A DNA stretch of 49,306 nucleotides from Clostridia bacterium (GCA_017463245.1 JAFTPN010000033.1:1-49306); one strand, 5' to 3'. Positions 15,688 through 24,363 are shown, numbered from the stretch's first letter. Notes: generated from the letters alone by a model not told the origin. A program made the numbers and translations.

Positions 15688-15716
15688 ATTTTACCATATC
15701 CCACCCCCATGTGCAA
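15688..15716 (-). promoter_or_regulatory. Promoter of the zinc-ribbon-TPM operon
   Basis: TTGCAC (15711-15716) and TAAAAT (15688-15693), spacer 17 bases; start codon about 35 bases downstream. Confidence 0.65.
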
Positions 15717-15763
15717 GCATAGCTTCCCCACCACAAAATCTGCGAATTTTTTCATTTCCCCTC

Positions 15764-15792
15764 TTGACAATCCCCCGCCCCATGTGTATAAT
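15764..15792 (+). promoter_or_regulatory. Promoter of tRNA-Ser
   Basis: Perfect TTGACA (15764-15769) and TATAAT (15787-15792), spacer 17 bases, about 33 bases before the tRNA. Confidence 0.85.
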
Positions 15793-15825
15793 AGGCAATG
15801 TTGCGGGTGACCGACGTAACATCAT

Positions 15826-15916
15826 GGAGAGTTGGCTGAGTGGTCTAAGGCGCACGACTGGAAATCGTGTGTGGGCTTATACCCCACCTAGGGTTCAAAT
15901 CCCTAACTCTCCGCCA
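15826..15916 (+). tRNA. tRNA-Ser (GGA)
   Basis: A class II tRNA. Acceptor GGAGAGT pairs with ACTCTCC; the anticodon arm CACGA-CTGGAAA-TCGTG gives anticodon GGA; a long variable arm (GTGGG...CCCAC) and a T arm with GGTTCAAATCC follow; CCA is encoded. Reads UCC/UCU serine codons. Confidence 0.95.
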
Positions 15917-15917
15917 C

Positions 15918-15952
15918 AAGAACCAGTTTTGAAAGAGACTGGTTCTTTTTTT
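15918..15952 (+). terminator. Terminator of tRNA-Ser
   Basis: GAACCAGT pairs with ACTGGTTC, followed by seven T residues. Nearly the same hairpin ends the tRNA-Trp gene at 34941-34977. Confidence 0.88.
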
Positions 15953-15978
15953 GTGTTCATCGCTCCACGCAGCGTAGG

Positions 15979-16007
15979 TTGTGCCATGCTGGCGGCTGTG
16001 CTATACT
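15979..16007 (+). promoter_or_regulatory. Promoter of the XRE-desulfoferrodoxin gene
   Basis: TTGTGC (15979-15984) and TATACT (16002-16007), spacer 17 bases. The start codon lies 26 bases after the -10, so the 5' leader is short. Confidence 0.65.
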
Positions 16008-16032
16008 GCGGCCATGAAAGGAGGATCATCAC

Positions 16033-16632
16033 ATGAATCAATACGTCACCGGCGCCATGATCCGCCGCTTGCGCGAAGCCAAAGGCCTCACCCAGGAGGA
16101 GCTGGCCGCGCAGCTGCACGTGACCAGCAAGGCCGTCAGCAAGTGGGAGACCGCCCAGGGCTTCCCTGATATCTCCCTGTTGGAATCCCTGGCCAGGGCG
16201 CTGGATATTTCCATCATCGAGCTGTTTTCCGGTGAGAGCGTCACCAACCGCAACCGTGCCTCCAACCTGCTGCGCTCGGTGCTGTATATCTGCCCGGTGT
16301 GCGGCAACGGCATTCTTTCCTTTGGACAGGCGGTGGTCAGCTGCTGCGGCATCACCCTGCCTCCCCTCCAGCCGGAGGAGCCGGACAACGCCCACGCCAT
16401 TCAGCTATGCCTGGATGATGGCGAATACTACGTTACCCTCGACCATCCCATGGAGAAGGATCACTTCATCACCTGTATCGCCGCTGTGTCGGATAACGCC
16501 CTGCAACTGGTGAAAACCTTCCCCGAGGGCAGCGCCGAGGCGCGCTTCCGCCCCCAACGGGTCAGGTGGATCTACGCCTGCTGCAACCGCCACGGGCTTT
16601 TCCGCGTCGATACGAAAAACATCAGACGATGA
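16033..16632 (+). CDS. XRE regulator fused to a desulfoferrodoxin domain
   Basis: A 199-residue fusion. Residues 5-62 are an XRE helix-turn-helix (LTQEELAAQLHVTSKAVSKW). Residues 80-195 align along the length of desulfoferrodoxin. The rubredoxin-like FeS4 centre has all four Cys (87, 90, 104, 105: CPVCGN...SCCG). The superoxide reductase centre has all five iron ligands (His121, His138 in HPM, His144, Cys184 and His187 in CNRHG). The Glu-Lys pair that precedes the first His in active enzymes (EKHVP) is replaced by Asn-Ala (NAHAI). The protein probably uses the iron sites to sense superoxide, oxygen or iron and to control DNA binding; this is an inference. AAGGAGG precedes the ATG. Monocistronic. 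Confidence 0.85.
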   Translation: MNQYVTGAMIRRLREAKGLTQEELAAQLHVTSKAVSKWETAQGFPDISLLESLARALDISIIELFSGESVTNRNRASNLLRSVLYICPVCGNGILSFGQAVVSCCGITLPPLQPEEPDNAHAIQLCLDDGEYYVTLDHPMEKDHFITCIAAVSDNALQLVKTFPEGSAEARFRPQRVRWIYACCNRHGLFRVDTKNIRR

Positions 16633-16639
16633 TCGCAGC

Positions 16640-16673
16640 AAAAAACCACCAGCTTTCGCCGGTGGTTTTTTTC
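16640..16673. terminator. Bidirectional terminator between convergent genes
   Basis: AAAAAACCACC and GGTGGTTTTTTT flank a 10-base loop, so U-tracts are produced on both strands; it can end the plus-strand XRE fusion gene and the minus-strand DUF4317 gene. Confidence 0.85.
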
Positions 16674-16677
16674 ATCA

Positions 16678-17853
16678 TCATTCCCCAATGGTCACGTTCA
16701 CGCCGTTCACCGCCACATCGCCGTCGGCCAGCACAAGAATGTACCGCCGCCCGTCGATGATGCGGGTCTCGATCAAATCACTATGCGCCGGATCCACATT
16801 GATGGTCACGCTGGGGGTGTTCACCTTGAAGGATCTGGGCGTTACCATATTCACCGCAGGCAGCTCGGTGTACGCGCCGAAGGCCTGGGTGTACTGCTGG
16901 TCAAAGGCGTCCATCTTTTCCTGGGATACGCCGCTGCTTTCCAGCACTTCCTTCACATCCTGCCGGGTCAGGCGCAGGGGTTCGGCGTGCTTGTCGGCCT
17001 TGCGTTCTTCGATCATGCTGCTCACGGTCTCATGCACGGCCTGCATCACATCCAGGCTGCATTCCTCCTGCAGGGATTCCTGCAGCACCGCCTGGAAGGT
17101 CTCCTTCTGGGTGCTGGCGGGCATCTGGGGCTCAGCGCCGAAGATGGCCTTCATGAATTCATCATGCAGGTTGGCGCTGTCACGGGTGTAGAACATGGCG
17201 TTGTAGATGTTGGCGCTGCGCTCTTCAAAGGTGGGGAACAGGAAGCCCAGCTCCGGCATGGCCACCATCCAGTCGGAGGGCTTGTTGTGGAACTCCCCTT
17301 CCGAGGCGAAATAGCCCAGCGCAGGCTTGGTGGGCTTCACCGGGCACACGGCGCAAAGGATGTAGCTGAACACGTCCGTGGAGCGCTCGGCGTCTGCCTC
17401 GTCATTGCCGTCCTTGTAGGGCACGTCGTAGCCATCGTAGGTCAGCAGGATCAGATAATTGCAGGCCGTTTGCGCCGCCTCCACCGACTGCACCTCCTGC
17501 TCCTTGAGCGCCTGGATGTAGCTGATGGCCTTCTCGTAGAACTCATTCACGGCCATGTCATCCTTCAGGGCGGTGGCGCGCAGATCCATCAGCAGCTTGT
17601 GTTCCTCGCCCTCCATGGTCTGTTTGGCGGTAAACTCCACCGGCAGCAGGTTCTGGTTGGCGGTGCCGCTAAGGGTCTTTTTGAAAATGGCCATGTACTT
17701 CTCCACTTCCTCCTGCGCCATGCCATAAAGGGGCTGGGCAAAGGTGGAGATCACCTGACCCTCGTGGCTCACATAGCAGCCACGGATCACATGCTGGTTT
17801 CGCTTGTCCGGGTTCAAACGGCGGCGAAGCTCAGAAAAATCACGCTGATTCAT
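16678..17853 (-). CDS. DUF4317 family protein
   Basis: A 391-residue cytoplasmic protein starting MNQRDFSELRRRLNPDK, the characteristic beginning of DUF4317 proteins of Clostridia, followed by RGCYVSHEGQVISTF. No signal peptide or membrane helix is apparent, and no catalytic motif is recognised. The C-terminal 60 residues (VTPRSFKVNTPSVTINVDP, RYILVLADGDVAVNGVNV) look like a small beta domain. The ATG at 17853 is chosen over an in-frame GTG four codons upstream because it starts the conserved family N-terminus; GAGGTG lies nine bases before it. Family function is unknown. Confidence 0.85.
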   Translation of the reverse strand: MNQRDFSELRRRLNPDKRNQHVIRGCYVSHEGQVISTFAQPLYGMAQEEVEKYMAIFKKTLSGTANQNLLPVEFTAKQTMEGEEHKLLMDLRATALKDDMAVNEFYEKAISYIQALKEQEVQSVEAAQTACNYLILLTYDGYDVPYKDGNDEADAERSTDVFSYILCAVCPVKPTKPALGYFASEGEFHNKPSDWMVAMPELGFLFPTFEERSANIYNAMFYTRDSANLHDEFMKAIFGAEPQMPASTQKETFQAVLQESLQEECSLDVMQAVHETVSSMIEERKADKHAEPLRLTRQDVKEVLESSGVSQEKMDAFDQQYTQAFGAYTELPAVNMVTPRSFKVNTPSVTINVDPAHSDLIETRIIDGRRYILVLADGDVAVNGVNVTIGE

Positions 17854-17890
17854 AACAGGAAGCACCTCGTTTACTCAACATTGCCACAGC

Positions 17891-17919
17891 ATTGTAACAC
17901 ATTTTTGATATTTTCGCAA
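17891..17919 (-). promoter_or_regulatory. Promoter of the DUF4317 gene
   Basis: TTGCGA (17914-17919) and TACAAT (17891-17896), spacer 17 bases. Confidence 0.7.
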
Positions 17920-17920
17920 C

Positions 17921-17955
17921 AAGAAAGGCAGCCCGCATCTTCACGAGCTGCCCTT
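17921..17955 (-). terminator. Terminator after the ribokinase-family gene
   Basis: AAAGGGCAGC and GCTGCCTTT flank a 14-base loop, followed by a short U-rich stretch (TTTCTTGTT). Confidence 0.7.
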
Positions 17956-17959
17956 TGGT

Positions 17960-18847
17960 TTATCCAACGATCGCTTGCACTTCGCTATACTGCGGAATGG
18001 ACGGCTCCGCTCCCTTGCGGGACACCGCGATCCCCGCTGCCACCGAGGCCATGCGCAGCGCCCTGTTCGCCTCGCCGTGCCGCAGCATTTCCGAGAGGAA
18101 ATACCCCGTAAAGGTATCCCCTGCTGCGGTGGTGTCCACCGCCTGCACCGGATGCACACCGCAGGCGTAGCGCTGCCCATCGCAGCTCTGATACATCGAG
18201 CCATCCCCGCCCAGGGTCAGCACCACATTCAGGTGGGGATACCGGGCATGGAGTGCTTCCAGCATGGCTTCCGGCGCTTCGACGCCCGCCATGGCCGCGC
18301 CTTCCGTTTCGTTCACCAGCAGATAGTCCACGCAGGTCATATCACATTCAGCAATTTTGCCATCGTAGGGCGAGGGATTGAAGGCCACGATCATCCCCTT
18401 CTCATGGGCACAGCGGATGATCTGCGGCACGCAGGAGATCTCGTTTTGCAGCACGATCAGATCGCCCTTGTCGAAGCCCGCCAGCGTTTTCTCCACATCC
18501 TCCGGGGTGATCTCCCCATTGGCGCCGGCCAGAATGATGATGCAGTTCTGCCCCCTGGCGTCCAGCTGGATGATGGCATGGCCGGTGGCGCCGGCAGTCT
18601 GCTTCACATAGCGCCGGTCAATGCCGTTGCGATCCAGATTGTCCAGCAGCATGCCGCCATCCTGCCCCACCGCCCCGGCAAAGAACACCTCGTTCCCCGC
18701 CCGGCGCAGGGCAATGGCCTGGTTGAACCCCTTGCCGCCGCAGAATTGCTCCATCCGCACAGCCGAAATGGTCTGCCCGGGGCGCACAAAGTCCTCCACG
18801 GTGTAGGTCTTGTCGATGTTCAGGGAGCCGAAAACAACCATCTTCAT
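17960..18847 (-). CDS. Ribokinase-family sugar kinase
   Basis: A 295-residue PfkB/ribokinase-family kinase. The N-terminal GSLNIDKTYTVEDFVRPGQT, the GGKGFNQAIAL motif, AGAVGQDG, and the C-terminal anion-hole and catalytic-base motif DTTAAGDTFTGYF (around residue 240) are typical of RbsK. It lies 19 bases after the PL9 lyase gene on the same strand and probably shares its transcript. In a pectin context the substrate could instead be 2-keto-3-deoxygluconate, the product of UxaA, for which no other kinase is visible here; the sequence pattern nevertheless looks more like ribokinase. No ribose transporter or rbsD is adjacent. Confidence 0.82.
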   Translation of the reverse strand: MKMVVFGSLNIDKTYTVEDFVRPGQTISAVRMEQFCGGKGFNQAIALRRAGNEVFFAGAVGQDGGMLLDNLDRNGIDRRYVKQTAGATGHAIIQLDARGQNCIIILAGANGEITPEDVEKTLAGFDKGDLIVLQNEISCVPQIIRCAHEKGMIVAFNPSPYDGKIAECDMTCVDYLLVNETEGAAMAGVEAPEAMLEALHARYPHLNVVLTLGGDGSMYQSCDGQRYACGVHPVQAVDTTAAGDTFTGYFLSEMLRHGEANRALRMASVAAGIAVSRKGAEPSIPQYSEVQAIVG

Positions 18848-18866
18848 CGCCTGTCACCTCAGTCCC

Positions 18867-21800
18867 TTACTTGCGCTGCAAAAAGCCTTGCAGGTCAATG
18901 GAGCCATCCTCGTGCCGCTCCACACCCTTGAATTCCAGGGAAACAAAGTCCTCTGCGGTGATCTGCTCGCCGGAGGCATTGGCGCACACCGCACCATTCC
19001 AGTAGTAGCAGGTGTCGTTCTGGAAATCCGCCATGTTTTGCGCGCCCTTGGGCTTGAACTCATCCCCCTCGGAGGCGTCGCCGCCCTCAATGGTGGCGTC
19101 CTTGAAGGAGATCAGCCCGCTGGCCTTGTAGGCGGTGTCCTGCTCAATATTGGTGTAGAAGGCCACATTGTAGCGCAGGTTGTTGTAGCTCACGCAATTC
19201 TCCACCATCACGTCCGGGCAGGAGTTGGAGTCGATGCCCTTGGAGCGGTTGAAGAACGCATAGGAATCGATCAGCTGATGGCCGCCGGGCATGTTGGAGC
19301 CGCCCAGCTTGAAGCCGTTGCCGTTGCCCGCAATGGTGCCGTCCTCCAGAATGCCGTTGGCGTAGGCCACGGAGTTGCGGATCACCACCACCCCGATGGG
19401 GCCCGTCTCGATCTTGGCATAGAGGTCGTAGCCGTCGTCCGCATTGTTGTAGGCCACGCAGCCGTCAAACACATTTCCCTCGCCGCAGGTCAGCTTGGCG
19501 GCAAAGCCGTCGGCGTCCTCATAGCCTGCGTCCGCATTGCCCCAGGAGGTGCAGTTGAGGATCAGGTTGTGGCTGGGCCACTCGCTCACCGGGTCAGAGC
19601 CCGCATAGCGGCTGATCTGGATGCCCGTGTTGCCGTTGTGGTAGGTGTGCAGGTCTTCCAGCGTGTTGTAATGGCCGGAGACCTGGAAGCCCTTCTGGTT
19701 GTTGGCGGCGTGGATCACGTCAAAGCCCTTGAAGTGCCAGTAGTCACCGCCATGGATGATGCCCGCGCTGAGCTTCTGGAAGTCCAGCACCGGGCGGCTG
19801 GCCGCATCCGGCGCAGGCATCATGCGAATGGGCTGCTCCGCCGTGCCGTCGATTCCATGGGGAATGCGCAGCGGCTCGTGCAGCTTGTAGGTGCCTTCCG
19901 CCAGCAGAATGGTCTGGCCGGGACGGGCGTACTTCACCGCCGTCACCAGGTTCAGGGGGCTTTCCTTGGTGCCCAGGCCGCTGGGGGTGCCGGAGGTGGT
20001 CACATAGATTTCATCCAGCTTGGCATAGGTGTTGACATACACCACATTGGCCGTGGCCGAAACGCTGCGGGTGGAGGCCAGCTCCCGGCTCTCGCCCATA
20101 TCCTGCTCCGGGTCGGGGGTCAGCACGATGCGGATCTGCATCTCGCCGATCATGGGCAGGGGCAGGTCGTAGTCGTTGCGGATTTCCGCCAGCGAGGGAA
20201 TGCCGCCGCACACCTTTTCCAGTTCGCCCTCCGGCTCGCCAACGTACACATCCAGCGTGCCCGCCACATTGCTCACCCAGGACAGGGGGTAAACTTCGCT
20301 GTTGGAGGATGCGCCGGACACGATGCTCACCGCGGGCGTTACCTTCTCCGTGGGGCGCTCTTCCACCGCCGCATCCTCCGCCGGATCGATCACCGTCAGC
20401 TGCACGTCGGAGAAGGTCGCCCTAGCGCGGCGGGCGGCAAAGAAGCCCACATACACATTCTCAGCGTCCATCAGCGTCAGCGCCGCAGGATCATAGTCTT
20501 TGTACTGGCTGATGATTTCGCCGTTTTCATCGTAATACGTAATGAAATAGCCGGTGTTGTTCCGCTGGATCTCCAGGTCGAAGTCCGTCATTTCCGCAAT
20601 GGTGGCGGCGGTCTTGTCCAGAATGTCCCGGTTGGTGTTGTTGCCAATCACGTTGTAGTTGGACACATCCTCAATGGGACGGGCGGGCGCGGTGGTGTCC
20701 AGCGGATAGGTCACGCCCAGAATGGCCTCGGTGGTTTCCGGCGTGCGACCCAGCTTGGCCAGCACGCCCAGGCCCAGGCGCATGGTGTACTTCTTGCCGG
20801 AATCGCTGAGCTTGCCGTTGTTCCAGTAATACTCGATCTTGGAGGCCAGCGCCATGTACTGGTTGGTCAGGTAGCTCTCCGTGCCCATAGCAGGCACGCT
20901 GTCCGCGGCCATCAGGCCAAAGCCCTCCTGGCCGTTGGAATAATCCCAGTTGTCCACATGCACCTTGGCACGCAGGGTAAAGTTCTTGTCGGCAGGGATG
21001 GTCGTATAGTAGAAGGCCAGGCCGTCGTCCGCGTTGGGCTGAATTTTGCCCTTGCCATTCTCGGAATACACGGTCACAGCGCCATCCTCGTTGATGGAGC
21101 CGATGTAGCCATTGTCCGTCTCATTGGTGGAAGGACCGTACACCACAAAGCTCCATGCCCGCTGGGCTTCCTCGGTGGCCACAGCAGAAACCTCGCCGGA
21201 AGCCTCGCCCTTCTCCTCGCCCCGCAGCGCGCTGACGCTGAAGGCATACTTCTCGCCCACCGTGAGGCCGGAAACAGCGTAGCTCAGTTCAACACAGCTG
21301 CCCACCACCTCGCCATTGCACAGCACCTCATAGCCGGTGGCTTCCTTCACCGCCGACCACACCACACGCACAGCGCCAGCACCCTCGCTGGTGGCGCTGC
21401 TGATGGCAGGCACGCCCAGAGGCAGCACGAATTTCTTGGTCTTCGGGTCGGAGATCTTGCCTTCCTCGCCCTCGCGGTTCAGCGAGGCAGAAAAGGTATA
21501 CTCCCCCGTGGCAGGCAGTTCCAGCTTCAGCACATGGGTGTCCGCTTCCGCAATGGAGCGGCGGCTGGCCACCACATTGCCCTGGGCGTCGGTAGCCGTC
21601 ACCACCACCTCGTCGCCGCCGTCGTAGCCGACGCTGGTGCGCACCGTCAGCTCCATGGTGCCGTCGCCCAGATCCTTCACACCCCGGAACCAGGGCGGCA
21701 GCACCGCAGCCCAGGCGCGGCGGCTGGCCTTGATGGTCTCCAATTCGCCGCTGGTGACCTTGATCTTGAACAGATAGTTGCTGCCATCCGGCACACCCAG

Positions 21801-22283
21801 GTAGTAGGTGCCGCCCTCGGTCAGCTGGAAATCAGTAATATACAGGGCATTCTTGGCGGAATTGACGGCGGTCTTTTCCAGCACCACACCCTCGGCATTG
21901 TAGAGGGCAAACTGCCGCCCCTCGCCGCCGGAGACCCACCAGATGCGCACCGTGGCGGGGCCTTCCGCCGTAAAGCGCACGGAGTTGATCATTCCCTTGC
22001 CCGGCTGGGTCTTGCCGCCAAAGTTCAGGCGCTGGGTGGCGGTGTACCCATCGTCAAACTCCTTGTTGGAGCCATCGATCTTGGTTTTTGCAGAATAGTG
22101 GATGGTGAACCCCTTCACCTCATCGGTGTCGCCATCCTGCTTGGCGCCCTGGCTCATGGGCGTCAGGTCGGCCGTGGCGTCAAAGATCATGTCCCCCTCT
22201 GCCCCGGCGCAGGCCATGGAAAGAACCATCATGCCGCACAGCAGCATGATCAGCAATACAGCTTTTGCCCAACGTCTGTTCAT
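18867..22283 (-). CDS. Large secreted pectate lyase, PL9 type
   Basis: A 1138-residue extracellular protein. A signal peptide occupies residues 1-28 (cut near SMACAGAEG). About 30-180 is a beta-rich domain of unknown type (ending near GTYYLGVPDGSNYLFKIKVT), about 288-371 a fibronectin type III-like module (YEVLCNG...GLTVGEKYAFSVSAL), and about 375-700 a concanavalin/laminin-G-like region. From about 750 a right-handed beta-helix follows (DEIYVTTSGTPSGLGTKESP, AVKYARPGQTILLAEGTY) with PL9 landmarks: EDADGFAAKLTCGEGN and NNADDGYDLYAK, whose Asp residues fit the calcium site and whose Lys could be the catalytic base. It would cleave polygalacturonate by beta-elimination outside the cell. No LPXTG or SLH anchor is seen. 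AGGAGG precedes the ATG. Confidence 0.87.
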   Translation of the reverse strand: MNRRWAKAVLLIMLLCGMMVLSMACAGAEGDMIFDATADLTPMSQGAKQDGDTDEVKGFTIHYSAKTKIDGSNKEFDDGYTATQRLNFGGKTQPGKGMINSVRFTAEGPATVRIWWVSGGEGRQFALYNAEGVVLEKTAVNSAKNALYITDFQLTEGGTYYLGVPDGSNYLFKIKVTSGELETIKASRRAWAAVLPPWFRGVKDLGDGTMELTVRTSVGYDGGDEVVVTATDAQGNVVASRRSIAEADTHVLKLELPATGEYTFSASLNREGEEGKISDPKTKKFVLPLGVPAISSATSEGAGAVRVVWSAVKEATGYEVLCNGEVVGSCVELSYAVSGLTVGEKYAFSVSALRGEEKGEASGEVSAVATEEAQRAWSFVVYGPSTNETDNGYIGSINEDGAVTVYSENGKGKIQPNADDGLAFYYTTIPADKNFTLRAKVHVDNWDYSNGQEGFGLMAADSVPAMGTESYLTNQYMALASKIEYYWNNGKLSDSGKKYTMRLGLGVLAKLGRTPETTEAILGVTYPLDTTAPARPIEDVSNYNVIGNNTNRDILDKTAATIAEMTDFDLEIQRNNTGYFITYYDENGEIISQYKDYDPAALTLMDAENVYVGFFAARRARATFSDVQLTVIDPAEDAAVEERPTEKVTPAVSIVSGASSNSEVYPLSWVSNVAGTLDVYVGEPEGELEKVCGGIPSLAEIRNDYDLPLPMIGEMQIRIVLTPDPEQDMGESRELASTRSVSATANVVYVNTYAKLDEIYVTTSGTPSGLGTKESPLNLVTAVKYARPGQTILLAEGTYKLHEPLRIPHGIDGTAEQPIRMMPAPDAASRPVLDFQKLSAGIIHGGDYWHFKGFDVIHAANNQKGFQVSGHYNTLEDLHTYHNGNTGIQISRYAGSDPVSEWPSHNLILNCTSWGNADAGYEDADGFAAKLTCGEGNVFDGCVAYNNADDGYDLYAKIETGPIGVVVIRNSVAYANGILEDGTIAGNGNGFKLGGSNMPGGHQLIDSYAFFNRSKGIDSNSCPDVMVENCVSYNNLRYNVAFYTNIEQDTAYKASGLISFKDATIEGGDASEGDEFKPKGAQNMADFQNDTCYYWNGAVCANASGEQITAEDFVSLEFKGVERHEDGSIDLQGFLQRK

Positions 22284-22307
22284 GAAATGAACCTCCTGTT
22301 CAGTTGA

Positions 22308-22336
22308 TGAAAGCGCTTACTTATGCCCCTATCATA
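22308..22336 (-). promoter_or_regulatory. Promoter and cre-like operator of the pectate lyase gene
   Basis: An extended -10 (TGCTATGAT; TATGAT at 22331-22336) is followed a few bases downstream by AGTAAGCGCTTTCA (22308-22321), which fits the CcpA cre consensus (TGNAARCGNWWWCA) at all but the first position. Binding there would block initiation or early elongation. A local LacI-family regulator could use the same dyad. Confidence 0.6.
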
Positions 22337-22394
22337 GCACAGAATCGACCTGTGCGCCAGCCCCTGCGCAAAAAAAGTGCAGCAAATGAGCACA

Positions 22395-22430
22395 CGAAAA
22401 GGGACGCCCCGCTGGAGGAGCGTCCCTTTG
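22395..22430 (-). terminator. Terminator after the YdjI-like gene
   Basis: AAAGGGACG pairs with CGTCCCTTTT around a loop of about 14 bases. Located directly after the stop at 22440. Confidence 0.8.
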
Positions 22431-22439
22431 ATGATTGAC

Positions 22440-23498
22440 TTACAGCTTCTGGCCGCAGTTGGCGCAGAACTTGGCGCCGGGCTGCACCGCATTGCCGCAG
22501 CCGGGGCAAGCGTTGGCCGCCTCCTGCTTCTGGCCGCAATTGGGGCAGAACTTGGCGCCGGGGATCATCTGCTGGCCGCAGCCGGTGCAGAACGCGCCGC
22601 CCTGGGCAGGAGCCTGCTGCACGGGAGCCGCCTGCTGCTGGGGCTGTGCCATGGCCTGGGCAAACATCTGACCCATGCTCACGCCAGCGCCCATGCCAAC
22701 GCCCATGCCGGCCACGCCGCCGGGGTTGTTGGCAGCCTCGCGCATGGCCTCGGCAGCCTGATACTGGGTATACTTGTTCAGATCGCCCAGCACACCCATG
22801 GAGGTGCGCTTGTCCATGGACTTCTCCACCTCTTCAGGCAGGGAGATGTTCTCGATCACAAAGCTGGTCAGCCCCAGACCCAGAGGAGCGATCTTGGGGT
22901 TGATGGCCTGGATGGCGTAGTTGGCCAGCTCGTCGTAGTTGGCAGCCAGATCAAGGGCAGGGATCTTGCTCTCGGCAATGGCGTCGCTCAGGCCGCTGAC
23001 CAGCGTGCGCTTGATCTGGCCTTCCACGCCGTCCACGGTGAACAGGCTGGAGGTGCCGAACACTTCCTTCAGGAAGGCCTCGGGATCGGTGACCCGGAAG
23101 GAGTAGATACCAAAGGCGCGCAGGCGGATCATGCCGAACTCGCTATCGCGCATCATCACAGGATTGGAGGTGCCCCACTTCAGATCCAGGAACTGCTTGG
23201 TGTTGATGAAATACACATCAGACTTGAAGGGGCTGTTGAAGCCGAACTTCCAGGCCTTCAGCGCCGTCATGATGGGCATGTTGGAGGTGCTCAGCTCGTA
23301 ACGGCCGGGCTGGAACACGTCGGCCAGCTGGCCTTCGTTCACGAAGATCGCCACCTGGCTCTCCCGCACGGTGAGCTGGGCGCCCATCATGATCTCCTTG
23401 CCATTCATGTCATACTTGTAGACCATGGTATCATTGCTGGAATCCGTCCACTCGATGACATCAATGAGTTGTCCCTTCAGAATATCGAAAATGCCCAT
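22440..23498 (-). CDS. YdjI-like SPFH protein with zinc ribbons
   Basis: A 352-residue protein. The N-terminal 240 residues form an SPFH/band-7-type domain related to B. subtilis YdjI (MGIFDILKGQLIDVIEWTD, GMIRLRAFGIYSFRVTDPEAF). A Gly/Met/Gln-rich linker (about 262-300) follows, then two double zinc ribbons (CTGCGQQ...CPNCGQ, CPGCGN...CANCGQ). YdjI acts with the phage-shock-type PspA system and the FtsH-linked YdjG-YdjH in Bacillus membrane stress; none of these partners is adjacent here. It starts 33 bases after the receiver-like gene and shares its promoter. Confidence 0.85.
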   Translation of the reverse strand: MGIFDILKGQLIDVIEWTDSSNDTMVYKYDMNGKEIMMGAQLTVRESQVAIFVNEGQLADVFQPGRYELSTSNMPIMTALKAWKFGFNSPFKSDVYFINTKQFLDLKWGTSNPVMMRDSEFGMIRLRAFGIYSFRVTDPEAFLKEVFGTSSLFTVDGVEGQIKRTLVSGLSDAIAESKIPALDLAANYDELANYAIQAINPKIAPLGLGLTSFVIENISLPEEVEKSMDKRTSMGVLGDLNKYTQYQAAEAMREAANNPGGVAGMGVGMGAGVSMGQMFAQAMAQPQQQAAPVQQAPAQGGAFCTGCGQQMIPGAKFCPNCGQKQEAANACPGCGNAVQPGAKFCANCGQKL

Positions 23499-23531
23499 TG
23501 TTTTCCCCTCCTCAGTTGGTTCAGTCTAATC

Positions 23532-24326
23532 TTATGCATTCACTGCCAGCGCCGTCAGCCCGGGCAGAACGCGAATACCGGCAATCGTCAGGTGCAAGCC
23601 CAGGTACTCCCGCACATGGGCAATGCTCTCCTCCGCATGGTGATGCACCACACCGGAAATGGAGTCCACCGCTTCCTCGCCAAGCATGGGGCAGGCCAGC
23701 AGGTAGATGCGCTCGTCCGGCAGCACCGACACCAGAATGCGCATACCCTCCAGCTCCATGCCGAAGAAGTTGCGCAGCGCCACCTCCAGGCGATCGCTGC
23801 CATAGTGCCAGCGCCCGGTGAGGAAGCTGTCGCCCTCGGGCATTGCCAGCTCCAGCAGCACACAGGGCTTATCGGGACTCATGCGGCTGCGCAGAAGGTT
23901 CAGCCGGCGGATCACATCGGCCTTTTCGGCCACCTTGCCGCCGATCAGCGCACGGAAGAACTCGTGCCTGCAAAGCTGCATCATGTCAGCCTCGCCAAAG
24001 CTGTCGTTGGAAAAATCGGCACGGGTACGGTTGAGCAGCGAGCGCAGCTCCACCACCGCATCCGTCACCTGTCCGGCGTTCCTGCCCGCAGCAATAATGG
24101 GCAGGATCGGATATTCCTGGGACAGATAATTCATCAGGGCGTCGTTTTCCTCTTCGTCAAAGGCAAAGGCGATGCCGTCGGCGTGGTGCTTTTTCAGGCT
24201 GTCCATTGCGCCCTGCACCGTGCTCACCATTCGCGGCACCTTGAAGCCCAGGCTCTCCCAGGAGCCAACTGCCTGAAAAGCCTCCATGATCTCCGGCTTG
24301 TCCGTCGCCAGCAGAAGCTTGTACAT
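23532..24326 (-). CDS. Receiver-like protein without output domain, unknown function
   Basis: A 264-residue soluble protein. The first 120 residues resemble the N-terminal receiver of YesN/AraC-type response regulators (YKLLLATDKPEIMEAF, WESLGF, VSTVQGAMDSLKKHHADGI), but the phosphoacceptor Asp and the acidic pocket are not evident. The second part (LCRHEFFRALIGG to the end; CVLLELAMPEGDSFL, RILVSVLPDERIYLLAC) resembles the middle region found between receiver and AraC domains in such regulators. There is no DNA-binding domain. It is upstream of, and probably co-transcribed with, the YdjI-like gene. It could be a truncated or repurposed regulator acting by protein contact; this is an inference. 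Confidence 0.6.
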   Translation of the reverse strand: MYKLLLATDKPEIMEAFQAVGSWESLGFKVPRMVSTVQGAMDSLKKHHADGIAFAFDEEENDALMNYLSQEYPILPIIAAGRNAGQVTDAVVELRSLLNRTRADFSNDSFGEADMMQLCRHEFFRALIGGKVAEKADVIRRLNLLRSRMSPDKPCVLLELAMPEGDSFLTGRWHYGSDRLEVALRNFFGMELEGMRILVSVLPDERIYLLACPMLGEEAVDSISGVVHHHAEESIAHVREYLGLHLTIAGIRVLPGLTALAVNA

Positions 24327-24363
24327 CCGTCATCCTCCAAAGCACATAATTCGATACAGTATC

